Under the pieces are notes generated by a model, which searched no databases, was not told the origin of the DNA, and saw nothing but the letters and a program-made list of their open reading frames with translations. From Amycolatopsis sp. WQ 127309 (GTDB taxonomy: Bacteria > Actinomycetota > Actinomycetes > Mycobacteriales > Pseudonocardiaceae), in contig NZ_CP095481.1 of NCBI RefSeq assembly GCF_023023025.1, positions 9,065,001-9,129,000 of the forward strand: 64,000 bases of DNA. The letters are read 5' to 3'. Made by a program: the position numbers and the translations under genes. Within the stretch, counting starts at the first letter, position 1. Every line of letters begins with the position of its first letter. Shown here one piece after another: positions 1 to 10,200 of this stretch.

Positions 1-410
1 CCCCGGCGGCGAAGCCCGTCGGCGAGCGCGGCCGACATGCGGGCGAGTTTGATCAGCTCCCGCTCCTGGAGTTCGGCGTTCGCCGTGATCACCGCGTGCC
101 GCTTCCGGACGAGCTCGCGGTCGTAACCGATGACGTCGGCCGTGGTTTCCAGCGCGGCCACGACGAGGTCCAGCGGCGAAGCCGTGGCGGGCGCCGCCTC
201 CAGCGCGGCCAGCGCCTTCTCCTCCAGCTCGGCCGCGGCGTCGAAGAGGACTTCGCGCTTGTCGGCGAAGTAGCGGAAGAAGGTGCGGGCCGTCACGCCG
301 GCCCGTTCGGCGATGTCGGCCACCGTGGTCTGCTCGAAGCCGCGTTCGAGGTACAGCGCCAGCGCGGCCTCACGCAACCGGCCACTGGCCCCCGGCTCCC
401 ATCGTCCCAT
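1..410 (-). CDS. TetR-family transcriptional regulator (partial, C-terminus outside window)
   Basis: Reading the minus strand from ATG at 410 gives an uninterrupted frame to base 1. It starts MGRWEPGASGRLREAAL and contains a TetR helix-turn-helix with TTVADIAERAGVTARTFFRYF at about residues 28-48, the usual TetR_N signature, followed by the start of a ligand-binding helical domain. The gene continues past the window edge, so ligand class cannot be judged. It is divergent from the YCII-like gene at 517, and two palindromic sites lie between them, so it probably represses itself and that neighbour. The fold is secure; the target is inferred. Confidence 0.9.
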   Translation of the reverse strand, partial: MGRWEPGASGRLREAALALYLERGFEQTTVADIAERAGVTARTFFRYFADKREVLFDAAAELEEKALAALEAAPATASPLDLVVAALETTADVIGYDRELVRKRHAVITANAELQERELIKLARMSAALADGLRRR

Positions 411-449
411 GGCGCCCAGCGTAGTACCGCCGCGTCCCGATTCGCGCAT

Positions 450-500
450 CGATGTCACTCGATGACATCGCCGTGCTAGAGTCATGTCATCAGCTGACAT
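450..500. promoter_or_regulatory. Tandem palindromic operators between TetR gene and YCII gene
   Basis: Two copies of TGTCA-N5-TGACA occur. The first is cGATGTCA-ctcga-TGACATCg (450-470, perfect 8-bp arms) and the second ATGTCA-tcagc-TGACAT (484-500, 6-bp arms). Their centres are 32 bp apart, about three helical turns. A -10-like TAGAGT (477-482) lies between them. The position in a divergent promoter next to a TetR gene makes these the likely binding sites. Confidence 0.75.
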
Positions 501-516
501 CACTACGGAGGAAACC

Positions 517-828
517 ATGCCACCGACCCAGACGTTCATGGTGGTCGCCGTCCTGCGCGACGACACGGACCTCGCGGAATTCGCCGCGCTCCGGAACGAC
601 GAAGAGAAACAGCTCGAACTGCTGCGCTCGGCCGGCAGGATCGGCGCCCACTACATCTCCCCCGCCCGGCGGGCCACGTTCGTCGAGGTCATCGCCGACG
701 ACGAGAAGCAAGTCGCGGAAACGCTGGCAACCTTGCCTTTCGCCCGGTTCTTCGACGCCGACGTCTACCCGACCGCACCCCCGGACGCCGCGGAGATCGC
801 CTACCGGGCGCGAGCCGCCACCGCGTAA
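517..828 (+). CDS. YCII-related domain protein
   Basis: A 103-residue protein. ATG at 517 is preferred over ATG at 484 because GGAGGA lies at 508-513, 4 nt upstream, and the earlier start falls inside an operator palindrome. It starts MPPTQTFMVVAVL and has the ferredoxin-like beta-alpha-beta layout of YCII/muconolactone-isomerase-like small proteins, with a final RFFDADVYP strand. Such proteins have no settled general function; some are small-molecule enzymes. It is divergent from the TetR gene and probably under its control. Confidence 0.7.
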   Translation: MPPTQTFMVVAVLRDDTDLAEFAALRNDEEKQLELLRSAGRIGAHYISPARRATFVEVIADDEKQVAETLATLPFARFFDADVYPTAPPDAAEIAYRARAATA

Positions 829-1164
829 CCACCTCGTCCCGATAGGACAGTTGCCGACGAACCCCTTCACCGCAAGGAAATCGTCGTGCGCAGTCGCCTG
901 CCGCGACCTCGGCCGAGCCGGTGCGCGCGCTCACCCCGCGCACCGGCACCGCGCACAACCCCCGGGTCACCCGGCCGCCGACCTAGTTAAGCGTTTAAGC
1001 ACACGCGTCTCCCGGCTGCAGCCGCATGTCAAGGGGTCTGGCGCCGAACCGACCAGCTTGTCCTGCTCGTTGACAATTCTTGACCGGTACGTGCGACGCT
1101 GTTGTACTGGGCGAACCGGTACTTAAGCGGTTGATTCAACGCAGTCCCGTGAAAGGAATCCGTC
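829..1164 (+). promoter_or_regulatory. Intergenic region upstream of the GH26 gene, with repeated motifs
   Basis: No gene seen. TTAAGCG occurs at 987-993 (followed directly by TTTAAGC, 994-1000) and again at 1123-1129. ACCGGTAC occurs at 1083-1090 and 1115-1122, 32 bp apart. A TTGACA -35-like box is at 1070-1075 but no convincing -10 was found. AAAGGA precedes the GH26 start. The repeats are candidate sites for a carbohydrate-responsive regulator; this is inference. Confidence 0.35.
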
Positions 1165-2625
1165 ATGTCCATCCGCAGAGGCAACGGCGCCTCGATCGTC
1201 GCCGCCTTGGCCGCGATCGTCGGCGCGAGCTTCGTCATCGCCCAGGGTCCCGCCGCCGCGGCACCGCCGGCGCCCGCCGGCGTCACCAAAGCCGATGTCA
1301 TCGGCTACCTGAAGAGCCTCACCGGCAACCACGTCCTGTCCGGCCAGCAGGGCGGCGCGAACAGCAACCCCGGCCAGTGGGTGCAGAAGGTGCACGACAT
1401 CACCGGCCAGTACACCGGCCTCTGGGGTGGCGACTTCGGCTTCAGCCAGAACGACATCGACAACCGGCAGACCGTGATCAACCAGGCGAAGACCGAGTGG
1501 AACAACGGCACGCTCGCCTCGTTGACCATGCACGCGTGCCGCCCGGATGTGGCGACCTGCAGCTTCGAAGGTGGCTCAGGCCCGGTCAAGGGCAGCAAGC
1601 TCTCGGCCTCGGAGTGGACTCAGATCGTCCAGGACGGGACGTCGCTGAACGCCGCCTACAAGCGCAAGCTCGACCAGCTCGTGCCGTACTTCCAGCAGCT
1701 CGAGGACGCCGGCGTCCCGGTCATGTTCCGGCCCCTGCACGAGATGAACGAGGGCTGGGCGTGGTGGGGCGGACAGGCCGGCGCCAACGGCAGCGCCCGG
1801 CTCTACCAGATCACCCACGACTACCTCGAATCGCGGGGCCTGGACAACATCATCTGGGTGTGGGCGCTCAAGGACGTGGCCAACGGCGCGTCCCAAGCCC
1901 GCAGCTACTACCCCGGTGACAACTACGTCGACGTCATCGGCCTCGACGTCTGGGTGCAGAAGTTCCCCGCCACCGACTGGTACAACGCGCTGTCGGCCAT
2001 CGCCGGGACCGCCAAACCCCTGGCCCTGGCCGAAGTCGGCAGCGTGCCCCAGCCGGCGCAGATGGCCGCTCAGCCCAAGTGGACGTACTGGAGCGTGTGG
2101 CTGGACTGGCTGACCAACCCGGACTACAACTCCACCGCCTCCGTCCAGGCCGGCTACTTCAACGCGCGCACCTACAACCAGGGGGAGATCCACATCCCGT
2201 CCGGTGGCGGTCAGCCGACGACGACTCCGCCGCCCGCGTCGCGCACCGGGGCGATCACCGGGGTGGGCGGCAAGTGCGTCGACGTGGCCGCGGCCGGCAC
2301 GGCCAACGGGACAGCGGTGCAGCTCTACGACTGCAACGGCTCGACCGCCCAGCAGTGGACCGTCGGCACCGACGGCACCATCCGCGCCCTGGGCAAGTGC
2401 CTCGACGTCACCGGACAGGGCACCGTCAACGGCGCCACCGTCCAGCTGTGGGACTGCAACGGCTCCGGCGCCCAGCAGTGGGCCGCACAGGCCGATGGTC
2501 ACCTGCGCAACCCGCAGTCCGGCCGCGACCTCGACGTCCCCGGCGGCAGCACCGCCAACGGCACCCGCCTGCAGATCTGGGACGGCAACACCAACCCCTG
2601 GCAGACCTGGCACCTCCCGGCGTAA
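1165..2625 (+). CDS. Secreted GH26 endo-beta-1,4-mannanase with C-terminal ricin-type lectin domain (CBM13)
   Basis: A 486-residue exported protein that should cleave beta-mannan outside the cell. Residues 1-33 form a Sec signal peptide (RR near the start, hydrophobic stretch, AAAAP cleavage area). The GH26 barrel covers about 40-350. RPLHEMNEGWAWW carries the acid/base Glu (E193) and LALAEVGS the nucleophile (E290). A Ser/Thr/Pro linker near 355 leads to a CBM13 beta-trefoil (about 365-486) with QQW, QQW and QTW repeats. A GH30 gene starts 9 bp downstream, suggesting a polysaccharide-degrading pair. Family assignment is firm; mannan is the usual GH26 substrate, but xylanases and glucanases also occur. 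Confidence 0.9.
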   Translation: MSIRRGNGASIVAALAAIVGASFVIAQGPAAAAPPAPAGVTKADVIGYLKSLTGNHVLSGQQGGANSNPGQWVQKVHDITGQYTGLWGGDFGFSQNDIDNRQTVINQAKTEWNNGTLASLTMHACRPDVATCSFEGGSGPVKGSKLSASEWTQIVQDGTSLNAAYKRKLDQLVPYFQQLEDAGVPVMFRPLHEMNEGWAWWGGQAGANGSARLYQITHDYLESRGLDNIIWVWALKDVANGASQARSYYPGDNYVDVIGLDVWVQKFPATDWYNALSAIAGTAKPLALAEVGSVPQPAQMAAQPKWTYWSVWLDWLTNPDYNSTASVQAGYFNARTYNQGEIHIPSGGGQPTTTPPPASRTGAITGVGGKCVDVAAAGTANGTAVQLYDCNGSTAQQWTVGTDGTIRALGKCLDVTGQGTVNGATVQLWDCNGSGAQQWAAQADGHLRNPQSGRDLDVPGGSTANGTRLQIWDGNTNPWQTWHLPA

Positions 2626-2634
2626 GGACCAACC

Positions 2635-4163
2635 GTGACCAGCAACCACAACCGCACGAGGTGTTTCCGGGCCGCCGGGGTGATCGCGTCGACGACACTG
2701 GTCGCGGCGACGTCGTTGACGAGCGCCGCACCGGCCGCCACTCCCCTCGCCGCCGCTCTCCCGGCCGGAGTACGCGCGGGAGACGTCACGCAGTGGACGA
2801 CGCGCGCCGACCAGCGCACCGAGCCCGTCAGCACCGTCATCCCCTCCGTGCAACGGGCAACGGCAGGAACGCCACCTACCCCGGGTACCACCGTCTACGT
2901 CGACCCCACCCAGAAGTTCCAGACCGTCAGCGGGTTCGGCGCGTCGATCACGGACTCCGCCGCCGCCAACCTGTACCGGCTCGACGAAACCCAGCGCGCG
3001 GCCGTGCTGAAGCGCCTGTTCGACCCCGCCGCGGGCGCGGGCATCAGCTTCCTGCGGCAACCCATCGGCGCCTCCGACTTCGCGGTCGGCTCCGCGTACA
3101 GCTACGACGACATGCCCCCGGGTCAGACCGACCCGCACCTCGAGCACTTCTCCATCGCCCACGACGAAAAGCAGATCATCCCCCTGCTGAAACAAGCCAA
3201 GGCGCTCAACCCGCAGCTGACCGTCATGGCGTCACCATGGAGCCCGCCGGGCTGGATGAAGACCTCCGGTTCCATGATCGACGGCAAGCTCAAGGACGAC
3301 CCGGCGATCTACCGGGCCTACGCCGATTACCTCGTCAAGTTCCTGCAGGCCTACCGGGCCGCCGGTGTCGACGTCTCCTACCTGACCATCCAGAACGAAC
3401 CCCAAGCCCTGCTGCGTCTCGACTACCCGGGCACCGACCTGGGCGTCGGGCAGGCCGCCAAGGTCGTCGACGAACTCGCCCCCGCGATCAAGCGCGCCGG
3501 CCTGCCCACCAGGATCCTCGGCTTCGACCACAACTGGGCGCTGCACTGGTACGACGCCGCGGCACTGCAGGCCGCCAACGGCGACCCCGAGGCCGACTAC
3601 CCCTTCAAGCTCCTGAGCACCGACGCCGCCCGGTCGCTCTACGGCACCGCCTACCACTGCTACTACGGAGACCCCGCCGCGCAGACCGCGCTGAAGGCGT
3701 CCTACCCCGGCAAACAGATCTTCATGACCGAATGCGAAGGCCTCGACATCGACCGCGCCATCGGATCGCTGCGCAACTGGGCGAACAGCGTCGTCGCGTG
3801 GAACATCGCCTCGACGAGAACCACGGCCCCTACATCGGCGGCTGCAAGACGTGCACCGGCTTGATCACCATCGACTCCAAGACCGGCGCCGTCACCTACA
3901 ACCCCCGCTACTACCTCATCGGCCAGTTCGCGAAGTTCGTCAAGCCCGGCGCCGTCCGGATCGGCAGCACCGGCCTCGACACGATCGAGGGTCAGCCCCT
4001 CGCGGTGCAGTCGGCGGCGTTCCACAACCCCGACGGCAGCACCGCCCTGGTGGTCGACAACACCAGCACCACCGAACCCCAGGTCTTCACGGTGACCGCC
4101 GGCCGGCGAACCTTCACCGCCACTCTCGCCCCGTCGAGCACATCCACCTTCACCTGGCGGTAA
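2635..4163 (+). pseudogene. Secreted GH30-family glycoside hydrolase, interrupted by a -1 frameshift
   Basis: GTG at 2635 follows AAGGA at 2624-2628. A signal peptide (residues 1-35) precedes a GH30 barrel: SGFGASITDSAA, PWSPPGWMKTSG, acid/base Glu in TIQNEPQ (E255) and nucleophile in FMTECEG (E366). After VVAWNIA the frame runs into unrelated residues and stops at 3864. The correct sequence (LDENHGPYIGG and a C-terminal beta-domain ending STFTWR) continues in another frame to 4163. Adding one C at 3808-3812 (GCCTCGAC to GCCCTCGAC) restores a normal 509-residue protein. The truncated form would lose the last part of the barrel and the beta-domain. A sequencing error in a short C run is possible. 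Confidence 0.88.
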
Positions 4164-4176
4164 CCGCCGGCGCCGG

Positions 4177-5177
4177 TCAGGGCCGGGAACGCACCGCTCC
4201 GGCGAGAAGCCGCCGCTCGATGTCGGCGGCCGCGTCGGTGCCGTACGTCGTGCGCAGCCGGGCGAGGAATTCCTCGGGGACGAACACGTACTCCTGTCCT
4301 CCCGCCGCTTCCAGGGCGAAACTGGCCAACGCCGCACCGATCCGGGCTGCCTGCGCGATCCCGGTCTGCCGGCTCAGCCCGGCCAGGAACCCGGCCCGGA
4401 AGGCGTCGCCGACGCCCGTCGGGTCGACGACGGTGTCGGCCGGTACGGCGGGGATCGCCTGGAGCGGCTCCGTTCCCGACTCGATCCGGACGCCGTTTTC
4501 GCCGAGCGTGGTGATCCAGCGGCCGACCCGGCGGAGAACGTCGTCGCGGGTCCAGCCGGTGGCCGACAACAGCAGGTCGTGTTCGTACTCGTTGGTGAAC
4601 AGCAGTTCGGCGCCGTCGACGAGGTCGCGGATCTGCGGACCGGTCAGGCGGGCCAGCTGCTGGGACGGGTCGGCCGCGAAGCGGTAGCCGCGCGTGCGGC
4701 AGTCGCGGGTGTGCCGGAGCATCGCGTCGGGGTCGTTGGGGGCGATCAGGACCAGGTCGAGGCCGCCGTGGTGGGCGGCGACGCCGGCGAGATCGATGTC
4801 GCGGGCCTCGCTCATCGCCCCGGCGTAGAACGAGGCGATCTGGTTCTGGGACTCGTCGGTGGTGCAGAGGAACCGCGAAGTGTGCCGGGTCGCCGACACG
4901 TGCACGGAGGTGGTGTCGACGCCGTGGCTCTCCAGCCAGGCGCGGTAGTCGGCGAAGTCGGGGCCGACCGCGCCCACCAGGATCGGGGTCAGGTCCAGCT
5001 GGGCGAGGCCGAAGGCGATGTTCGCGGCGACGCCGCCGCGGTGGATGCGCAGGTCGTCGACCAGGAACGACAGGGACACCCGGTCGAGCCGGTCCGGGAC
5101 GAGCTGGTCGGTGAACCGGCCCGGGAACACCATCAGGTGGTCGGTGGCGATGGAGCCGGTCACGGCGATGCGCACGG

Positions 5178-5181
<4 letters not shown>
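4177..5181 (-). CDS. adoK: Adenosine kinase (PfkB/ribokinase family)
   Basis: A 334-residue cytoplasmic kinase converting adenosine and ATP to AMP and ADP. It starts [17 protein letters not shown] and matches, from memory, the mycobacterial AdoK pattern: [39 protein letters not shown] and [13 protein letters not shown] with the PfkB GxGD catalytic Asp. The GTG start overlaps the metK stop (GTGA), so the two genes are translationally coupled. Adenosine arises from S-adenosylhomocysteine after methyl transfer, so metK-adoK looks like a SAM-cycle unit next to a methyltransferase-containing cluster. No SAH hydrolase is in the window. Confidence 0.9.
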
Positions 5182-6380
<1,199 letters not shown>

Positions 6381-6989
6381 GGCAGGTCTCCAGCGTGCTC
6401 GGGTGGGCAGGTCGTCGTGGAGCGCGGCCCCGGACTCGCTGCCGGCGGCTCGGAAGTACACAGTGGACACACGCGGCAGGCCCGGCGGCCCGAGCGCGGA
6501 AACGAGCGCCGGCTCGCCGATTGATCCGGCACGCGAAAGGGGCCGGAGCCACACGGTAAACGCGAGAGGGATCGGCGGTCAATCGCGTCCGCGCCCACGC
6601 AGCTTTCGGCCGCATCGACGCCGCCATTTCGCCTAGACGCACCTCGGGAACGGTGATGCACATCACTGCCGCCGACGGAGAAATTGCGTCATTCGGACGA
6701 CGACAGCCGGTCCGTGCCTGTTCGCCGCGGGTCACCGGGCCGGCCGGGCCCGGGTGAAACGACGAGGAAGAATCGCGGAGTATCCGGATCTTCGCCGTCG
6801 AGAACTGACATCACATTGCGCGTGAGCGACGACCTGAACCGACGTACCGGCGCACCCCTGAGCACTAGAGTAACTGCCATACTCTATTTTCGGTTACCGA
6901 TTCGGCTCATGCTGGCGGAGTGGAACGCGCTGGGGATGGCAGTTCTCCCGCAGCGGTCAAACCGTACCCCGCCGAATCGGAGGAACCCC
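6381..6989. promoter_or_regulatory. Divergent promoter region between metK and the NRPS operon, with a palindrome
   Basis: About 600 bp without a convincing gene; small frames here lack family features. Near the NRPS side the GC content drops and a perfect inverted repeat TAGAGTA-N7-TACTCTA lies at 6866-6886, followed by a T run. It is a plausible operator for the cluster LuxR regulator or an overlapping promoter. On the metK side no recognisable SAM riboswitch core was seen. Confidence 0.5.
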
Positions 6990-7208
6990 TTGGACGGCGA
7001 CATCCAGTCCTATGTGGTCGTGCTCAACGACGAGGAGCAGTACTCGATCTGGCCCGCCGGCCGCGACCTGCCGGCCGGCTGGCGCGGTGCCGGCGTCCGC
7101 GGTTCCCAGGCGGACTGCCTGGCCCACATCGGCGAAGCCTGGACCGACATGCGGCCGCTGAGCCTGCGCCGGGCCGTGGACCAAGCCGCTCCGGCCACCC
7201 ACCAGTGA
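6990..7208 (+). CDS. MbtH-like protein (NRPS adenylation chaperone)
   Basis: A 72-residue protein. No ATG or GTG fits; TTG at 6990 has GGAGGA at 6979-6984 and gives the expected MbtH length. It carries the family signature NDEEQYSIWPAGRDLPAGW and a second Trp in the IGEAWTDMRPLSLR end. MbtH proteins bind the adenylation domain and are needed for folding or activity of many NRPS A domains. It is the first gene of the biosynthetic operon, 15 bp before the first NRPS. Confidence 0.93.
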   Translation: MDGDIQSYVVVLNDEEQYSIWPAGRDLPAGWRGAGVRGSQADCLAHIGEAWTDMRPLSLRRAVDQAAPATHQ

Positions 7209-7223
7209 AGGACAGCGTGCGAG

Positions 7224-10200
7224 ATGGTGCTTGATGAATTCCACGCCCAGGTGGTCGAAGCGCCGGACGCGGTCGCGGTGCAGGACGGGGACCGGCGGCT
7301 GACCTACCGGACCCTGGCCGCGCACGCGTCCGCTCTGGCGGCCCGGCTCACCGAACGAGGAGTGGGCCAGGACAGCGTCGTGGCCGTCTACGCCGACCGG
7401 TCGGCGGAACTGGTGGTCGCCGAGCTGGCCGTGCTGCTGGCGGGCGCGGCCTTCCTGCCGCTGGACCCGGCCCACCCGGCCGCGCGGATCCGCCAGGTAC
7501 TGGCGCTCTCCCACGCCGCCGCGGTCCTCAGCACCGAGCCGTTGGTGGCCGGTGGCGCACCGCTCGGCGACGACGTCCTGGTGGTCGACCTGACCGGGGA
7601 ACCGTCCGGCGCGGCCATCCCGGCACCACCCCGGCTGCCCGGCGCCGCACTGGCGTACGTGATCTACACGTCGGGCTCCACCGGCGAGCCGAAGGGCGTC
7701 GCGGTGACCCACGCGGGCCTGGCCACCCTGATGCGCTGGCACCACCGCACGTACCGGACGCGGCGGAGCGACCGGTCCACCCTGCTGGCCAGTCCCGGGT
7801 TCGACGTCTCGGTCCAGGACATCTGGTTCACCCTGACCGCCGGCGCCGCGCTGGTGATACCGCCCGCCGAGGTCCGCACGTCGCCGCCCGACCTCGCCGC
7901 CTGGCTCGCCGACGAACAGATCACGGTGACCTTCCTGCCCACGCCGCTGGCCGAGGCCATCCTCGACGAGACCTGGCCCGCGCACACCGCGCTCCGGTTC
8001 CTGCACACCGGCGGCTCGGCGATGCAGCGCGGGGTGCCGGCCGGATTGCCGTTCCCCGTCGTCAACCTCTACGGGCCCACCGAGGCCACGGTGAAGGTGA
8101 CGGCCTGCGAGGTGCTTCCCGGCGGGCCCGTGCCGCCGCCGATCGGCGTGCCCGTCGACGGCGTGCGCTGCTACGTGCTCGACGGGCTCGACCCGGTGCC
8201 CGACGGCGAGGCCGGCGAGATGTGCCTGGCCGGCGACTGCGTGGCGCGCGGCTACCTGGGCGACCCGGCGGCCACGGCAGCCGTGTTCGTGCCGGACATC
8301 ACCGTTCCCGGGCAGCGGATGTACCGCACCGGCGACAAGGTCCGCCGCCGGCCGGACGGGGTGTTCGAGTACATCGGCCGGTACGACGACCAGGCCAAGA
8401 TCCGCGGGTTCCGGATCGAACCCGGCGAGATCGCCACGGTGCTCAAGCAGCACCCGGGCGTCCGGGACGCCTTCGTGGCCGTCGAACGCTCCGGCCGCCC
8501 GGACGCGCGCCTGGTCGCCTACGTCGTCTCCCCCGTCGCGCCCGCCGAGCTGGTCGGGTTCGTCGCGGACCGGCTGCCCGCGTACATGGTGCCCGCCGCG
8601 ATCGTTGCGCTGCCCTCGCTGCCCCTGACCCCCAACGGCAAGGTCGACCGGCAAGCGCTGCCGGCGCCCGACCGCGCCGCGGCCGGCTTGGCCGACGACG
8701 TCGTGGCGCCCCGCACCGCGACCGAGATCGCGGTGGCCGGGATCGTGGCCGGGTTGCTCGGCATCACCGAGATCGGTGTGGACGACGACTTCTTCGCACT
8801 GGGCGGGAACTCGCTGCTCGTCGGCAAGCTGGCGGTCCCGCTCGCGACCGAGCTGAACGCCGCGGTGAGCGTGGCGGAGCTGTTCGAAGCCCGGACCGTG
8901 GCCGGCCTCGCCGCCATCGTCGACGAGCGGGCGGCCGCGGCCGACGGGCAGGAACCCGTCTCCCCGCTGATCGCGCCGATCCCGCCGCCGCTGCGCCGCG
9001 TCCCCCGGGATCAGCCCATTCCGCTTTCCCTGCCGCAGGAACGGGTCTGGTTCTTCGAGCAGCTCTCCCCCGGCAACCTGGCCTACAACTTCCAGTCGAC
9101 GGTGTCGATGCAGGGCACGGTGAACGTCGACGCCCTGCGCGCCGCGCTGAACGAGATCGTGCGGCGGCACGAGATCCTGCGGACGGCGTTCGTCTCGATC
9201 GACGGCGTCGGCCACCAGCGTCCCGTGGCGGCGGCCGAGGCGCCGTTCAAGGTGCTCGACGTCCCGGCCGCGGAGGCCGACGACGTCGTCGCCGCGGAAC
9301 TGCGCCGGCCGTTCGACCTCACCCGGCCACCGCCCGCTCGCTGGGTGCTGCTGCGTCACGAGAACGAGCAGAACACCTTCCTGCACGTGGAACACCACTT
9401 CGTCCACGACGGCTGGTCACTCTCGATGTTCCTGTCCGAGCTGCGTGTCCTCTACCCGGCCTTCGCGGCCGGAGAGCCCTCGCCGCTGCCCGAACTGGCC
9501 GTCCAGTACGCGGACTACGCGCACTGGCAACGGAACTGGATGCGCGGCGACGTGCTCCGCGCGCACGTCGACCACTGGACCGCCCGGCTGGCCGGCGCGC
9601 CGGACACCCTCGAGCTGCCCACCGACCACCCGCGGCCGCCGGTGATGAGCTTCCGCGGCCGGGCGCCGCGGATCCTGCTCCCGGCCGAGCTGTCGCGGTC
9701 GTTGCGCGCCTTCAGCCGGCAGCACCGGGTTTCGCTGTTCGCCACCATGTACGCGGGCTTCGCGGCGTTGCTGTACCACTACACCGGACAGCGGGACATG
9801 CTCGTCGGGACCGGCGCCGCGAACCGGAACGTGCCCGAACTGGAGCCGTTGCTCGGCATGCTCGTCAACACCCTGGTCCTGCGCACGAAGGTGGCGCCCG
9901 ACCAGCCGTTCGCCGACCTGCTCGAGCAGGTGCGCCGGGGTGTGGCCGAGACGCTGGCGTGGTCGGACACCCCGGTCGACGCGGTGATCGACGCGATCGA
10001 CCCGGCCCGCGACCCGTCCCGCACCCCGCTGTTCCAGGTCATGTTCAGCTTCCACGACTCCGCGGTGCCGGACATCGACTTCGGCGGGCTCACCGGCCGG
10101 GTCACCGAACGCTCGAACCGCACGGCCAAGTCCGACCTCAACGTGATCGTGATCCCCCGCGCCGAGCAGCGCCTCGGCCGGGCGCCCAGCCCCGAGGACG

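Noticed and set aside
3800..3820. Programmed -1 frameshift in the GH30 gene
   Set aside because: No slippery heptamer or downstream structure was apparent, and secreted GH30 enzymes are not known to use frameshifting; deletion or sequencing error is simpler.
6381..6660. Possible SAM riboswitch in the metK leader
   Set aside because: Several short inverted repeats are present but none of the conserved core motifs of known SAM riboswitch classes could be recognised by eye.
7224..8720. Firm proline assignment for the first A domain
   Set aside because: Only part of the by-eye code matches known proline codes; the rest differs, so substrate is left open.
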